A DNA stretch of 64,000 nt from DATARH01 sp036489765. GTDB taxonomy: Bacteria; Pseudomonadota; Alphaproteobacteria; ATCC43930; CGMCC-115725. The stretch is taken from the NCBI GenBank assembly GCA_036489765.1, contig DASXFE010000018.1:25355-89354 (forward strand), given 5' to 3'. Position 1 is the stretch's first letter. Each line of letters opens with the position of its first letter. Made by a program: the position numbers and the translations under genes. This document shows, piece after piece, positions 17,903-27,429 of the stretch. The notes under the pieces are model-generated. The model made no database searches, was not told where the DNA came from, and saw only the letters and a program-made list of their open reading frames with translations.

Positions 17903-20038
17903 GTGAACACGAGCGCGCAAATCGTCGATCTGCGAACGGTGGAGGGGCCGCCGCCGGGTCGATTCATCAACCGCGAGCTGTCGTGGCTCGCCTTCAACGA
18001 GCGCGTCCTGGCCGAGGCCGAGAACCGCAACCACCCGCTGTTGGAGCGGCTGCGCTTTCTGTCGATCTCGGCGAGCAATCTCGACGAGTTCTATATGGTC
18101 CGCGTCGCCGGGCTTAAGGCGCATCACCTCGCCGGCATCAAGAGCATCAGCCAGGACGGGATGACCCCGGCGCAGCAGCTGGAAGCCATCGGGGTGCGCG
18201 CCGGGAGGCTGATGCACGACCAGCAGTTGATCTGGCTGCAGTTGCTGCGCGAGCTCGGCACCGAAGGGATCGCCGTCGTCGAGCCGACCGATCTCGAACC
18301 GGGTGACCGCGCCTGGCTCGAAGAACGGTTCATGGCCGATATCTTCCCGATCCTGACGCCGCTGGCGATGGATCCGGCACACCCGTTTCCGTTCGTCCAG
18401 AATCGCGGGTTCGGCCTCGCGCTCGAATTGGAACGGGTCAGCGATTCGATCCGGCTGCAGGCGCTGATCCTGATCCCAAGCTCGGTCGACCGCTTCATCC
18501 GCCTGCCCGGCACGCGGATGCGCTACCTGCCGGTCGAGCAGGTGATCGCGCTCTTCCTGGACCGGCTGTTCCCCGGCTTTGCGGTGATCGCCCGTGGCGT
18601 CTTCCGCGTCCTGCGCGACAGCGAGGTCGAGATCGAGGAAGAGGCCGAGGACCTCGTCCGCCTGTTCGAGACGGCGCTGAAGCGGCGGCGGCGCGGGCAT
18701 GTGATCCATCTCGCGATCGACGCGCAGATGCCGGCGGTTTTGCGCGGGTTCTTGAGCGAGAAGCTCGACGCGGCGCCGTCCGAGGTGTTCGAGACCGCCG
18801 GCATCCTCGGTCTCGACGCGATGTCGGAGCTCATTACCGACGAGCGGTCCGATCTCGTCTTCCCGCCCTATAACGCCCGCTTTCCGGAGCGGATTCGCGA
18901 TTTCGGTGGCGATTGCTTCGCCGCGATCCGGCAAAAGGACATTATCGTCCACCATCCGTATGAGAGCTTCGACGTCGTCGTCCAGTTTCTGGACCAGGCG
19001 TCGCGCGACCCGGCGGTGGTGGCGATCAAGCAGACGCTCTACCGCACCAGCGCCGACAGCCCGATCGTGCACACGCTGGCCGAAGCGGCCGAGGCCGGAA
19101 AGTCGGTCACCGCGATGATCGAGCTCAAAGCGCGGTTCGACGAGGAGGCCAACATCCGCTGGGCTCGCGACCTCGAGCGGGCCGGAGTGCAGGTCGTCTA
19201 TGGCTTCATGCAGTTGAAGACGCACGCCAAGGTATCGCTGGTGGTGCGGCGCGAGGGCGGCGAGCTGCGCTCCTACGTGCATTTCGGCACCGGCAACTAC
19301 CACCCCTATACGGCCAAGGTTTACACCGACCTGTCGTTCTTCACCGCCGACCCGGTGCTGTGCCAGGACGCGGCGCGGCTGTTCAACTTCATGACCGGCT
19401 ATGCGCGGCCGGCGAGCCTCGACAAGATCGCCGTCGCGCCGATCAACATCCGCTCGCGCCTGACGGAATTGATCGAGGCCGAGATCGAGCACGCCCGTGC
19501 CGGCCGGCCGGCGCAGATCTGGGCCAAGCTCAATGCGCTCGTCGATCCCGCGATCATCGAGTCGCTGTACCAGGCGTCGCAGGCGGGGGTGTCGATCGAC
19601 CTTGTCGTCCGCGGGATCTGCTGCCTGAGGCCGGGGGTGCCGGGGCTCTCCGAGAACATCCGGGTCAAGAGCATCATCGGGCGGTTTCTGGAGCATGGCC
19701 GCGTGGTCTGCTTCGGCAATGGCAACCGGCTGCCGTCGGACCAGGCACTCGTCTTCATCAGCTCGGCCGACTGGATGCCGCGCAATTTCGATGGCCGTGT
19801 CGAGGCGCTGGTGCCGATCGAGAACCTGACCGTGCACCGCCAAGTGCTCGACGAGATCATGGTTGCCAACCTGCGCGACACGCTGTCGACCTGGAACCTC
19901 GCCGGCAATGGCAGCTATACGCGCGCCGCGACCGACGAGGAGCGCTTCTCGGCCCATACCTACTTCATGACCAACCCGAGCCTGTCGGGACGGGGCAAGG
20001 CGCTCAGGCGGCGGCAGCCCCGCCTGGTGGCGCGCTAG
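17903..20038 (+). CDS. ppk1: Polyphosphate kinase PPK1
   Basis: PPK1 reversibly polymerises the terminal phosphate of ATP into polyphosphate. From the GTG at 17903 the product is 711 residues, and a GGAGGG ribosome site lies about 5 bases upstream (17892-17897). The N-terminal FINRELSWLAFNERVLAEA, the phosphohistidine region VHFGTGNYHPYTAKVYTDLS and the second active-site histidine in FLEHGRVVCFGNG are visible. The open frame continues far upstream but only as antisense of the neighbouring gene. ppx follows after 36 bases, so synthesis and degradation of polyphosphate are encoded together. Confidence 0.95.
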   Translation: MNTSAQIVDLRTVEGPPPGRFINRELSWLAFNERVLAEAENRNHPLLERLRFLSISASNLDEFYMVRVAGLKAHHLAGIKSISQDGMTPAQQLEAIGVRAGRLMHDQQLIWLQLLRELGTEGIAVVEPTDLEPGDRAWLEERFMADIFPILTPLAMDPAHPFPFVQNRGFGLALELERVSDSIRLQALILIPSSVDRFIRLPGTRMRYLPVEQVIALFLDRLFPGFAVIARGVFRVLRDSEVEIEEEAEDLVRLFETALKRRRRGHVIHLAIDAQMPAVLRGFLSEKLDAAPSEVFETAGILGLDAMSELITDERSDLVFPPYNARFPERIRDFGGDCFAAIRQKDIIVHHPYESFDVVVQFLDQASRDPAVVAIKQTLYRTSADSPIVHTLAEAAEAGKSVTAMIELKARFDEEANIRWARDLERAGVQVVYGFMQLKTHAKVSLVVRREGGELRSYVHFGTGNYHPYTAKVYTDLSFFTADPVLCQDAARLFNFMTGYARPASLDKIAVAPINIRSRLTELIEAEIEHARAGRPAQIWAKLNALVDPAIIESLYQASQAGVSIDLVVRGICCLRPGVPGLSENIRVKSIIGRFLEHGRVVCFGNGNRLPSDQALVFISSADWMPRNFDGRVEALVPIENLTVHRQVLDEIMVANLRDTLSTWNLAGNGSYTRAATDEERFSAHTYFMTNPSLSGRGKALRRRQPRLVAR

Positions 20039-20074
20039 AGGAGCCGATCACCGCTTGCCGATGTTGGTGGACTG

Positions 20075-21592
20075 ATGCCCGACCGCGCCCCGACGCTTCC
20101 CGCCGGCCGCATCGCGGTGGTCGATGTCGGCTCCAACTCGCTGCGCCTTGTCGTCTTCGAGCGGCTTGGCGAGGCGTTGATGCCGTTGCTCAACGAAAAG
20201 GTCATGTGCGGCCTCGCCCGCGGCATCGCGCGGAGCGGGCGGCTCAACCGCGACGGCGTCCAGCTCGCCTACGCCAATGTCCAGCGTTTCGTCGCGCTGG
20301 CGCGGGCGCTGCAGGTCGACCATCTGGCCGTAATCGCCACCGCCGCGGTGCGCGACGCCAAGGACGGCGCCGGGTTTGCAGCGGAGCTCGAACGCCGCAA
20401 CGGGATCGAGGTCCGCGTCATCGACGGCACCGAGGAGGCGCGGCTGTCGGCCCTCGGCGTGCTGGCCGGCATCCCGAATGCGGACGGCGTCGCCGCCGAT
20501 CTCGGCGGCGGTAGCGTCGAGCTCGTCGAGATCGGCGGCGGGGATGGCCGGCCGGCGATCGGATCGGGCGTGACCCTGCCGCTCGGGCCGCTGCGGCTCG
20601 GCGAGCTTGGCGACAGTCGCAAGGCCATCGTCGAAACCATCGACCGCACGATCGCCGAGGCGCCGGTGCTGCGCGCGGTCGCGGGGCGCAGCCTCTACCT
20701 CGTCGGCGGTGCGTGGCGCGCCATCGCGCGGCTGCACATGGAGCAGGTGCACTATCCGCTCCACATCATCCATCAATACGCGATCGGCCGGAGCCAAGCC
20801 GACGGGTTCCTCGAACTCGTCGCGCGCCTGTCGCGCCGGTCGCTCGAGCAGATCACGACGATCAATCGCAAGCGCCTCGAGGTCGTGCCGCTCGCGGCGA
20901 CGATCCTGCGCCGGCTGATCGCGGTCGGCCGACCCGAGCGCGTGGTCTTTTCCGCCTTTGGGCTGCGCGAGGGCTACGCCTACGGCCTGTTGCCGAGCGA
21001 GCATCCGGTCGATCCGCTGATCGCCGCGTGTTCGGGCATGGCTGAGGGGCGGGGGCGGTTCCACACCGACGGCGACCGGCTGCAGCTCTGGATCGCACCG
21101 CTCTTCCCCGGTCTGCCGGCGGGCTCGCGGCGACTGCACCGCGCCGTCTGCTGGCTCAGCGACCTGGGCTGGATGGAGCACCCTGACTATCGCGCCGAGC
21201 ACGCCTTTACCCGTAGCCTCAGGATGCCGGTCGGCGCGATCGACCATGCCGAACGAGTGTTCATCGCCGCTGCCTTGCACACCCGATACGGCGGCGCCGC
21301 AGACGATACGGTCCGCCTGGCGACGGCGCCGCTGCTCAATGCCTCGATGGCCGCCGAATCGCGCGCGCTGGGCCTCGCCCTGCGCCTCGCCTATACGCTG
21401 TGCGGCGGCGCGCTCGATCTCCTCGCCGAGGTTCGCCTTGTGCGCGAGGCGGACTCGCTGATCCTAGAGTTGCCGGAAGCCGGCGGCCTTCTCCTCGGCG
21501 AGGCCGTCGAACGCCGCCTTGCCGCGCTCGGCCGCGCTCTTAACCTCGGCCAGCGGTCGGTCCGCTATCGGGCCGCCGCGTTAGCCTCGTAG
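20075..21592 (+). CDS. ppx: Exopolyphosphatase / pppGpp phosphohydrolase family (Ppx/GppA)
   Basis: A 505-residue member of the Ppx/GppA family of the ASKHA fold, which removes terminal phosphates from polyphosphate or pppGpp. Phosphate-binding loops IAVVDVGSNSLRLVVFER and AADLGGGSVELVEI and the acidic DGTEEARLSALGV are present, followed by an extended alpha-helical C-terminal domain. Adjacency to ppk1 favours the exopolyphosphatase role. The last 12 bases overlap the convergent APC permease gene. Confidence 0.92.
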   Translation: MPDRAPTLPAGRIAVVDVGSNSLRLVVFERLGEALMPLLNEKVMCGLARGIARSGRLNRDGVQLAYANVQRFVALARALQVDHLAVIATAAVRDAKDGAGFAAELERRNGIEVRVIDGTEEARLSALGVLAGIPNADGVAADLGGGSVELVEIGGGDGRPAIGSGVTLPLGPLRLGELGDSRKAIVETIDRTIAEAPVLRAVAGRSLYLVGGAWRAIARLHMEQVHYPLHIIHQYAIGRSQADGFLELVARLSRRSLEQITTINRKRLEVVPLAATILRRLIAVGRPERVVFSAFGLREGYAYGLLPSEHPVDPLIAACSGMAEGRGRFHTDGDRLQLWIAPLFPGLPAGSRRLHRAVCWLSDLGWMEHPDYRAEHAFTRSLRMPVGAIDHAERVFIAAALHTRYGGAADDTVRLATAPLLNASMAAESRALGLALRLAYTLCGGALDLLAEVRLVREADSLILELPEAGGLLLGEAVERRLAALGRALNLGQRSVRYRAAALAS

Positions 21593-22963
21593 GCGTCGCA
21601 GCACATACGGCACGATCCCGATCGCGATGGTGCCGATCCCGACGATATTGGTCGTCAGGTCGAAGGTCGGGATGCTGTCGGCGGCGATAAAGATGCAGAA
21701 CCCGGCGCCGAAGAGGGGCCAAGCGAAAAGGAAGATGAAATTCCCGGCCGATTTGCGCGCCGCCCCTCGGAAATACCAGGCGCAGGCAAGCCCGCCGATC
21801 CCGTAATAGAACGCGATCTGGAACCCGATCGCGCTGATCGAATCGTCGATGACCGCCTTGATCCCCGGCAGGTACGACGACAGGAACAGTAACGCGAGAC
21901 CGAGCACCGTGATGATGACCGTCGCGAGCAGCGGCGTCTGGTAGTGCGGGTGCAGCCGGGCGTAGCGGCCGTGCAGCGCGCCGTCGCGGCCCATCGCGAA
22001 CATCGTCCGGGTGAATTGCAGGATCGAGGTTTCGAGCGTCCCGACCGTGCTGAGCATCACCGCGATCACGGCGAGATAGCTCCACGGCGCCGGCAGCAAT
22101 CTCCCGGCGACGACAAAGACGATGTTGATCCCGGCGCTCTTGATTTCCGCGTCGCTCAGCACCGCAAGTGCGAGCGCGGCGAAACCGGTGAGCAGCGCGA
22201 TGATGGCAACGACCGCGAGAAGGCTGCCGAGCCCGGCGAGCCGGCCGCCGTCGCGGGTTTCCTCATTCAGGTTGACCGTGACGTCCCACCCGCTCAGCGC
22301 GAAGAGCGCGACGAGCGCGCCGCTGGTGAAGAGGGACGGGGTCATGCCCGCGCCGACGAACCAGCCGAATGACACGGGCCGGGCCGAGGCTAAATCGGGG
22401 CGGAACGCCGCGATGGCGATCAAAAGCGCCAGCACGCCTGCCTCCACCACGGTGAAGGCGATCTGTGTGTAACTGGTGAGCTTGATGCCCTTGGCGACGA
22501 TGCCGCCGATCGCGATGAGCCAGCCGGCCGCAACAAGGGTCACCGCGGTCTGGTTGTCGACGAGGCCCGGCGCGAAGATCTGCAAGGTCCCAGTCGCGGC
22601 CGGCAAGGTGCCGGAGACCATGAAGAGCACCGACCCGACAATCACCGACCAGCCGGTAAAGAATCCTAGCGCCGGCGAGAACACGCTCGATACCCAGGCG
22701 TAGGTCGCGCCCGCATTGACCTCGACCCGGTTGAGATGGCGGAATGCGAAGACGACGCCGAACATGACGACACCGCAATAGAAGAGCGACGCCGGCGCCA
22801 GCACGCCGACCGCGCCCACCAGCGACACCGTGCTGACGGCGACCGAATAGGCGGGGCCGCTTCCGGCGACTCCCATGATGACGGATTCGCCGAGCCCGAG
22901 CGCGTCGGCGCGCAAGGCATGCTCGGCTGGCGCGCGCTCCGAAGGTGCAGAGCTCAGATCCAT
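21581..22963 (-). CDS. APC family amino-acid permease
   Basis: A 460-residue permease of the amino acid-polyamine-organocation superfamily with about 12 to 14 hydrophobic segments. The first helix holds the broken-helix substrate motif (VIMGVAGSGPAYSVAVS), and LSGWDVTVNLNEETRDG in the middle is typical of the family. Substrate is unknown. It lies 6 bases after rnd on the same strand and converges on ppx. It is an extra gene in what is usually a ppk-ppx-rnd-aspS region. Confidence 0.85.
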   Translation of the reverse strand: MDLSSAPSERAPAEHALRADALGLGESVIMGVAGSGPAYSVAVSTVSLVGAVGVLAPASLFYCGVVMFGVVFAFRHLNRVEVNAGATYAWVSSVFSPALGFFTGWSVIVGSVLFMVSGTLPAATGTLQIFAPGLVDNQTAVTLVAAGWLIAIGGIVAKGIKLTSYTQIAFTVVEAGVLALLIAIAAFRPDLASARPVSFGWFVGAGMTPSLFTSGALVALFALSGWDVTVNLNEETRDGGRLAGLGSLLAVVAIIALLTGFAALALAVLSDAEIKSAGINIVFVVAGRLLPAPWSYLAVIAVMLSTVGTLETSILQFTRTMFAMGRDGALHGRYARLHPHYQTPLLATVIITVLGLALLFLSSYLPGIKAVIDDSISAIGFQIAFYYGIGGLACAWYFRGAARKSAGNFIFLFAWPLFGAGFCIFIAADSIPTFDLTTNIVGIGTIAIGIVPYVLRRLRG

Positions 22964-22969
22964 CGGCTC

Positions 22970-24139
22970 TTACGCCGCTTCACCCTTGCTTTCGAGCGAG
23001 ACGAGCTGGATGCGGTTGCGGCCGGCGGTCAGCGCCAGTTTGCCGTGCTTCAGCGCCAGCGCGTCGGCGCCGAACACGTCGCGGCGCCAGCCGGTGAGGG
23101 CGCGCACGTCGGCGTCGTCGTCGGCGGCGATCGCCTCGATGTCGTCGGCCGAGGCGACGAGTTTTTGCGCGACCGCGAAATCCTCGCAGCGCTGCTTGAG
23201 CAGCACCCGGAGCAGCTCGACCAGCGGGCCGAGACCGGGCGGGTTCTCGGCCTTTTGCGGCAGCGCGGCGGGCGGGTCGGGGTCGGCGATCCCTTCCGCG
23301 ACCGCATCGAGGATCTCGCGGCCGAGGCGGCCCTCGGCGACGCCTTTCGGCAGGCTCCGCGTGCGGGCGAGTTGTTCGATCGCGCGCGGCGCGTGGCTCG
23401 CGATCTCGATCAGCGCCTCGTCGCGCAAGAGCCGCCCACGCGGCAGATCGCGCTGCTGCGCCGCGCTTTCGCGCCACGCCGCCAGCGCCCGCAAGACGCC
23501 GAGGAACTTCTTGTCGGCCCGCCCGCGCAACTTGAACCGCCGCCATGCCTCAGCCGGCTCGGCCCGGTAGATCGCCGGGTCGACGAGCCCCGCGATTTCC
23601 TCGGCAAACCATTCGGTGCGGTCGTTCTGCGCCAGACGCTGCCGCAACCGCTCGTAAGCCGTGCGCAGGTGGACGACGTCGGCGAGCCCATAGTCGATCT
23701 GGCGCTGGGTCAGCGGCCGCTGCGCCCAGTCGGTAAAGCGCGAGGCCTTGTCGAGGTTGACCCCGGCGAGCTTCTTGACCAGCGTCTCGTAGCTGACCGA
23801 ATCGCCGAACCCGCACACCATCGCCGCGACCTGCGTGTCGAACACGGGCGTCGGGACCGAGCCCATGCGCTGGAAAAAGATTTCGAGGTCTTGGCGCGCT
23901 GCGTGAAACACCTTGAGGATCGTCGGCTCGGCCATCAGCACATGGAGCGGCGCGAGGTCGATCCCCTCGGCGAGCGCATCGATCGCGACCGCCTCGTCGG
24001 GCCCTGCGACCTGCACCAGGCACAGAATCGGCCAGTAGGTGCGCTCGCGCATGAACTCGGTGTCGACGGTCACAAACTCGACGCCGCGCTGCCGTCCGCA
24101 AAACGCGGCGAGCGCCTCGGTATCCGTGATCAGGCTCAT
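22970..24139 (-). CDS. rnd: Ribonuclease D
   Basis: RNase D is a 3'-5' exoribonuclease that trims tRNA and other small RNA ends. The 389-residue protein has the DEDDy exonuclease motifs: VTVDTEFMRE, the HAARQDLEIF block and YGLADVVHLRTAYERL, then an HRDC domain (about residues 210-290, with KFLGVLRALAAWRE and LLRDEALIEIA). Length is typical. In many alphaproteobacteria rnd is co-oriented with aspS; here it points the opposite way and is separated from aspS by a nitronate monooxygenase gene. Confidence 0.95.
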   Translation of the reverse strand: MSLITDTEALAAFCGRQRGVEFVTVDTEFMRERTYWPILCLVQVAGPDEAVAIDALAEGIDLAPLHVLMAEPTILKVFHAARQDLEIFFQRMGSVPTPVFDTQVAAMVCGFGDSVSYETLVKKLAGVNLDKASRFTDWAQRPLTQRQIDYGLADVVHLRTAYERLRQRLAQNDRTEWFAEEIAGLVDPAIYRAEPAEAWRRFKLRGRADKKFLGVLRALAAWRESAAQQRDLPRGRLLRDEALIEIASHAPRAIEQLARTRSLPKGVAEGRLGREILDAVAEGIADPDPPAALPQKAENPPGLGPLVELLRVLLKQRCEDFAVAQKLVASADDIEAIAADDDADVRALTGWRRDVFGADALALKHGKLALTAGRNRIQLVSLESKGEAA

Positions 24140-24205
24140 TGCCCGACAGTCTACAACGGATTGCGCCGGTGCAGTAGATGCGGACTAGATGTCGCGGCTC
24201 GGTTA

Positions 24206-24282
24206 ATAGGGCGGAAGAGTGGAGCGCTTTTCCGCTTTGAGGCCTCCGTGACGGCGGAATGCGCTTCGCTTTTCCGCCCTAC
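24206..24282. repeat. Intergenic palindromic repeat, type A, copy 2
   Basis: Begins ATAGGGCGGAAGAG and ends TTTTCCGCCCTAC, an inverted repeat about 77 bases across, with the internal CGGAATGCGCTTCGC. Size, termini and internal layout match the element at 10037-10117. It lies between the stop of the nitronate monooxygenase gene and the start of rnd, in the only sizeable gap of that region. Confidence 0.75.
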
Positions 24283-24286
24283 GACA

Positions 24287-25369
24287 TCACGGCAGCAACG
24301 CCAGCGCCTCTTCCCACAATCGCGTGACAATCGCCCCGGCGGGCTCGGCACGGGCGAGGTGGGCGGATTGGCCGGCCCAGGCTTGCATGCGCTGGACGTC
24401 GCCGGCGCGGGTGGCGGTCTCGCGCATCGGCGCGGTCAGGCTGCGCTGGACCGGGTAGGGCGCCGGGCGCGGACTTTCCGCCGCCGCGGCGGCGCGCGCG
24501 TAATCGGTCGCGATCGCCCGCCCAAGCCGGCCCGAAAACGCTCGCGTCGGCACTGTCGCCTCGGGCTCCAGCTCCACCATCGCGTCGGCCCAGGCCTTGT
24601 TGGTGCCGGCTTCGGGCGACCGCAAGAGCCCGGTGCCGACCTGCACCGCGCTCGCCCCCAGCGTCAGCGCCGCGGCGACCCCGCGCCCGTCGGCGATTCC
24701 GCCCGCGGCGATCAGCGGCACCGAGATCTTGTCCGCGAGACGCGGCAGCAGCGCGAAGAGCCCGACCGCCTGCGCCTCGGCCATGTCGCCATCGAAGGCG
24801 CCGCGGTGGCCGCCGGCCTCGGCCCCCTGGGCGATGATCGCGTCGGCGCCGGCGGCCTCGGCCTCGCGGGCCTCTGCAAGGGTCGTCGCGCAGGCGAACC
24901 AGGCGATGCCGCGCGCCTTCAATTCGGCGACGAATGCGGGCGGGAAGAGCCCCATGATCGAAGACACGATCCGCGGCGCCGCGGCGAGCAGCGCCTCGCA
25001 TTGTGGTGCGAAATCGAGCGGCACGACATCGCCCGCGCTCTCCGGCACCGCCGGCCCCCACTCGCCGAGAAACTCGCGCATCTGCGCTTCCCGGGCGGGG
25101 TCGCGGACCGGCGCCGGGTCGGGGATCCACAGATTGATCTGAAAGCTGCCGTTGCTCTGACCGCGAAATCCGGCTGCCCACTCGCCGATGCCGGCTGGGG
25201 TGGTGGTCAAGGCGCCGAGCGCGCCGAGGCCGCCGGCATTGGCGACCGCCGCGGCGAGCGCGACCGGACAATTCCCCGCCATCGGCGCCATCAGGATTGG
25301 AACCCTGAGCCCGTATCGCCGACAGAATTCGTCGGCGCGGCCGCGCGCCGTCCTTGCCTGTTGCGCCAT
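24287..25369 (-). CDS. Nitronate monooxygenase-like FMN enzyme
   Basis: A 360-residue TIM-barrel flavoprotein of the nitronate monooxygenase (2-nitropropane dioxygenase) family, which oxidises toxic nitronates such as propionate-3-nitronate. The start ATG at 25369 gives MAQQARTARGRADEF and then VPILMAPMAGN, the usual first strand. AIIAQGAEAGGHRGAF is the conserved flavin and active-site histidine block, and VPLIAAGGIADGRGVAAAL the phosphate-binding strand. A longer open frame upstream is only antisense to aspS. It is divergent from aspS. Confidence 0.88.
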   Translation of the reverse strand: MAQQARTARGRADEFCRRYGLRVPILMAPMAGNCPVALAAAVANAGGLGALGALTTTPAGIGEWAAGFRGQSNGSFQINLWIPDPAPVRDPAREAQMREFLGEWGPAVPESAGDVVPLDFAPQCEALLAAAPRIVSSIMGLFPPAFVAELKARGIAWFACATTLAEAREAEAAGADAIIAQGAEAGGHRGAFDGDMAEAQAVGLFALLPRLADKISVPLIAAGGIADGRGVAAALTLGASAVQVGTGLLRSPEAGTNKAWADAMVELEPEATVPTRAFSGRLGRAIATDYARAAAAAESPRPAPYPVQRSLTAPMRETATRAGDVQRMQAWAGQSAHLARAEPAGAIVTRLWEEALALLP

Positions 25370-25543
25370 TCCACCCTCGATCCTCTTACCGGGGCCACAA
25401 TCGATCCGTGGCGGCCGCAAGAAAAGACGATTTGTTCCATTCGGTGCTGTCGCTGGGCGCGAGAACCCTGCGCTTCCTTGACAATCGTGCCTGTTCCTGT
25501 CGTTTTCGCCGCTCATTCCGAGCGAAAGCGGATTTCCGTCCCG

Positions 25544-27334
25544 ATGCACGAATACCGCACCCATACTTGCGGCGCGCTGCGCCTTGGCGATGCCGGGCAA
25601 CCCGCCCGCCTGTCGGGCTGGGTGCATCGCAAGCGCGACCACGGCCAGCTTCTCTTTATCGATCTGCGTGACCATTACGGCGTGACGCAATGCGTGATCG
25701 ACGTGTCGTCGCCGCTGTTCGCCGAGGCCGACGCGCTGCGCCTGGAAAGCGTCGTGACGCTGACCGGCAAGGTCGTGGCCCGCTCCGACGACACGGTCAA
25801 CCGGAACATCCCGACCGGCGAAGTCGAATTGACGATCGCCGAGATGGCCGTGCAGTCGACCGCCGACCCGCTGCCTTTCCCGGTCAACACCGACGCCGAG
25901 TATCCGGAGGAGATGCGGCTCGCCTACCGCTATCTCGACCTCCGGCGCGAGGCGGTGCATGCGCATATCATGCTGCGCTCGCGCGTTATCGCGTCGATCC
26001 GTCGGCGCATGATCGAGCAGGGCTTTACCGAGTTCCAGACGCCGATCCTGACTGCCGACTCGCCCGAGGGGGCGCGGCCTTATTACGTGCCGAGCCGGCT
26101 GCACCCGGGCCAATTCTACGCGCTGCCGCAGGCACCGCAGCAGTTCAAGCAATTGCTGATGGTCGCGGGCTTCGACCGGTATTTCCAGATCGCCCCCTGC
26201 TTCCGCGACGAGGCGAGCCGCGCCGATCGTGCGCCGGGCGAGTTCTACCAGCTCGATTTCGAGATGAGCTTCGTCACGCAAGAAGACGTCTTCGCCGCGA
26301 TCGAGCCGGTGCTGCACGGTGTTTACGAGGAGTTCGCCGAGGGCCGGCGCGTCAGCCCGGCGCCATTCCGCCGCATCGCCTACGCCGACGCGCTGCTTCA
26401 CTACGCCAGCGACAAGCCGGACCTCCGCAATCCGATCGTCATCGAGGACGCGACCGGGACGTTCCGCGGCTCCGGCTTCCGCATCTTTGCCGGGATGATC
26501 GATGCCGACCCGAATGTGCGCGTCCGCGCGATCCCGGCACCGACCGGCGGCAATCGCGCCTTTTGCGACCGGATGAATTCGTGGGCGCAAGGGGAGGGGC
26601 AGCCGGGGCTCGGCTACATCTTCTTCCGCGACGGCGAGGGCGCGGGGCCGGTCGCGCGCAACCTCGGCCCGGAGCGCACCGCGGCGCTGCGCATATCGCT
26701 CGGGCTCAAGGACGGCGACGCGGTGTTCTTCGTCGCCGGCGTGCCGAGCGCGTTCATGCAATTCGCGAGCGCCGCGCGCCAGCGGATCGGCACTGAACTC
26801 GGGCTCAGCGCCACGGATTGCTTCGAGTTCTGCTGGATCACCGATTTCCCGATGTACGAGCTCAACGAGGAAACCGGGAAGATCGATTTCAGCCACAACC
26901 CGTTTTCGATGCCGCAGGGCGGGCTCGAGGCGCTGGAGAACCGGGACCCCCTGACGATCAACGCGTTCCAGTACGACATCGTGTGCAACGGCACCGAATT
27001 GTCGTCGGGTGCCATCCGCAACCATCGCCCCGACATCATGTACAAGGCGTTCGAGATCGCCGGCTACACGCGCGAACATGTCGAGGAACGGTTTTCCGGG
27101 ATGCTCAACGCGTTCAAATTCGGCGCTCCGCCGCATGGCGGGTCGGCGCCGGGGATCGACCGCATCGTCATGCAGCTCGCCGCGACAGCCAATCTGCGCG
27201 AGATCGTCGCCTTTCCGATGAACCAGCAGGCGCAGGATTTGTTGATGCAGGCGCCGGGGCCGATCCCGGAGGAGCGGCTGAGGGAATTGCATATCCGCCT
27301 GAACCTGCCGCCGGCGCGCGGGCCGCGCTCGTGA
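25544..27334 (+). CDS. aspS: Aspartyl-tRNA synthetase (possibly non-discriminating)
   Basis: AspRS charges tRNA-Asp with aspartate. From the ATG at 25544 the product is 596 residues, the bacterial type with an N-terminal OB-fold (SGWVHRKRDHGQLLFIDLRD), class II motif 2 (CFRDEASRADRAPGEF) in the catalytic core, a GAD insertion domain (about residues 280-410) and motif 3 (GSAPGIDRIVMQLA). His33 in RKRDHGQ matches the residue that marks non-discriminating enzymes able to charge tRNA-Asn, although the second marker position has Asp rather than Gly. The large open frame extending upstream is antisense. eipB follows after 95 bases. Confidence 0.95.
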   Translation: MHEYRTHTCGALRLGDAGQPARLSGWVHRKRDHGQLLFIDLRDHYGVTQCVIDVSSPLFAEADALRLESVVTLTGKVVARSDDTVNRNIPTGEVELTIAEMAVQSTADPLPFPVNTDAEYPEEMRLAYRYLDLRREAVHAHIMLRSRVIASIRRRMIEQGFTEFQTPILTADSPEGARPYYVPSRLHPGQFYALPQAPQQFKQLLMVAGFDRYFQIAPCFRDEASRADRAPGEFYQLDFEMSFVTQEDVFAAIEPVLHGVYEEFAEGRRVSPAPFRRIAYADALLHYASDKPDLRNPIVIEDATGTFRGSGFRIFAGMIDADPNVRVRAIPAPTGGNRAFCDRMNSWAQGEGQPGLGYIFFRDGEGAGPVARNLGPERTAALRISLGLKDGDAVFFVAGVPSAFMQFASAARQRIGTELGLSATDCFEFCWITDFPMYELNEETGKIDFSHNPFSMPQGGLEALENRDPLTINAFQYDIVCNGTELSSGAIRNHRPDIMYKAFEIAGYTREHVEERFSGMLNAFKFGAPPHGGSAPGIDRIVMQLAATANLREIVAFPMNQQAQDLLMQAPGPIPEERLRELHIRLNLPPARGPRS

Positions 27335-27429
27335 GCGCCGCGACGTTGCGCTTCTTGCCGCGTCCCCCGCGAGGGCCCATATCTGCGCGCGCCGCCGGCT
27401 CGTCCGGCCGCTCGACAAAGGATAACCCG

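Noticed and set aside
25478..25506. Promoter for aspS with TTGACA at 25478
   Set aside because: The -35 box is perfect but no acceptable -10 box is found 16-18 bases downstream.
22736..25543. Plus-strand extension of the aspS frame by more than 900 codons
   Set aside because: It is antisense to the APC permease, rnd and nitronate monooxygenase genes; AspRS similarity begins at 25544.
25544..27418. Long minus-strand frame opposite aspS continuous with the nitronate monooxygenase frame
   Set aside because: The part opposite aspS has no domain; the enzyme similarity begins at the ATG at 25369, which matches the family start.
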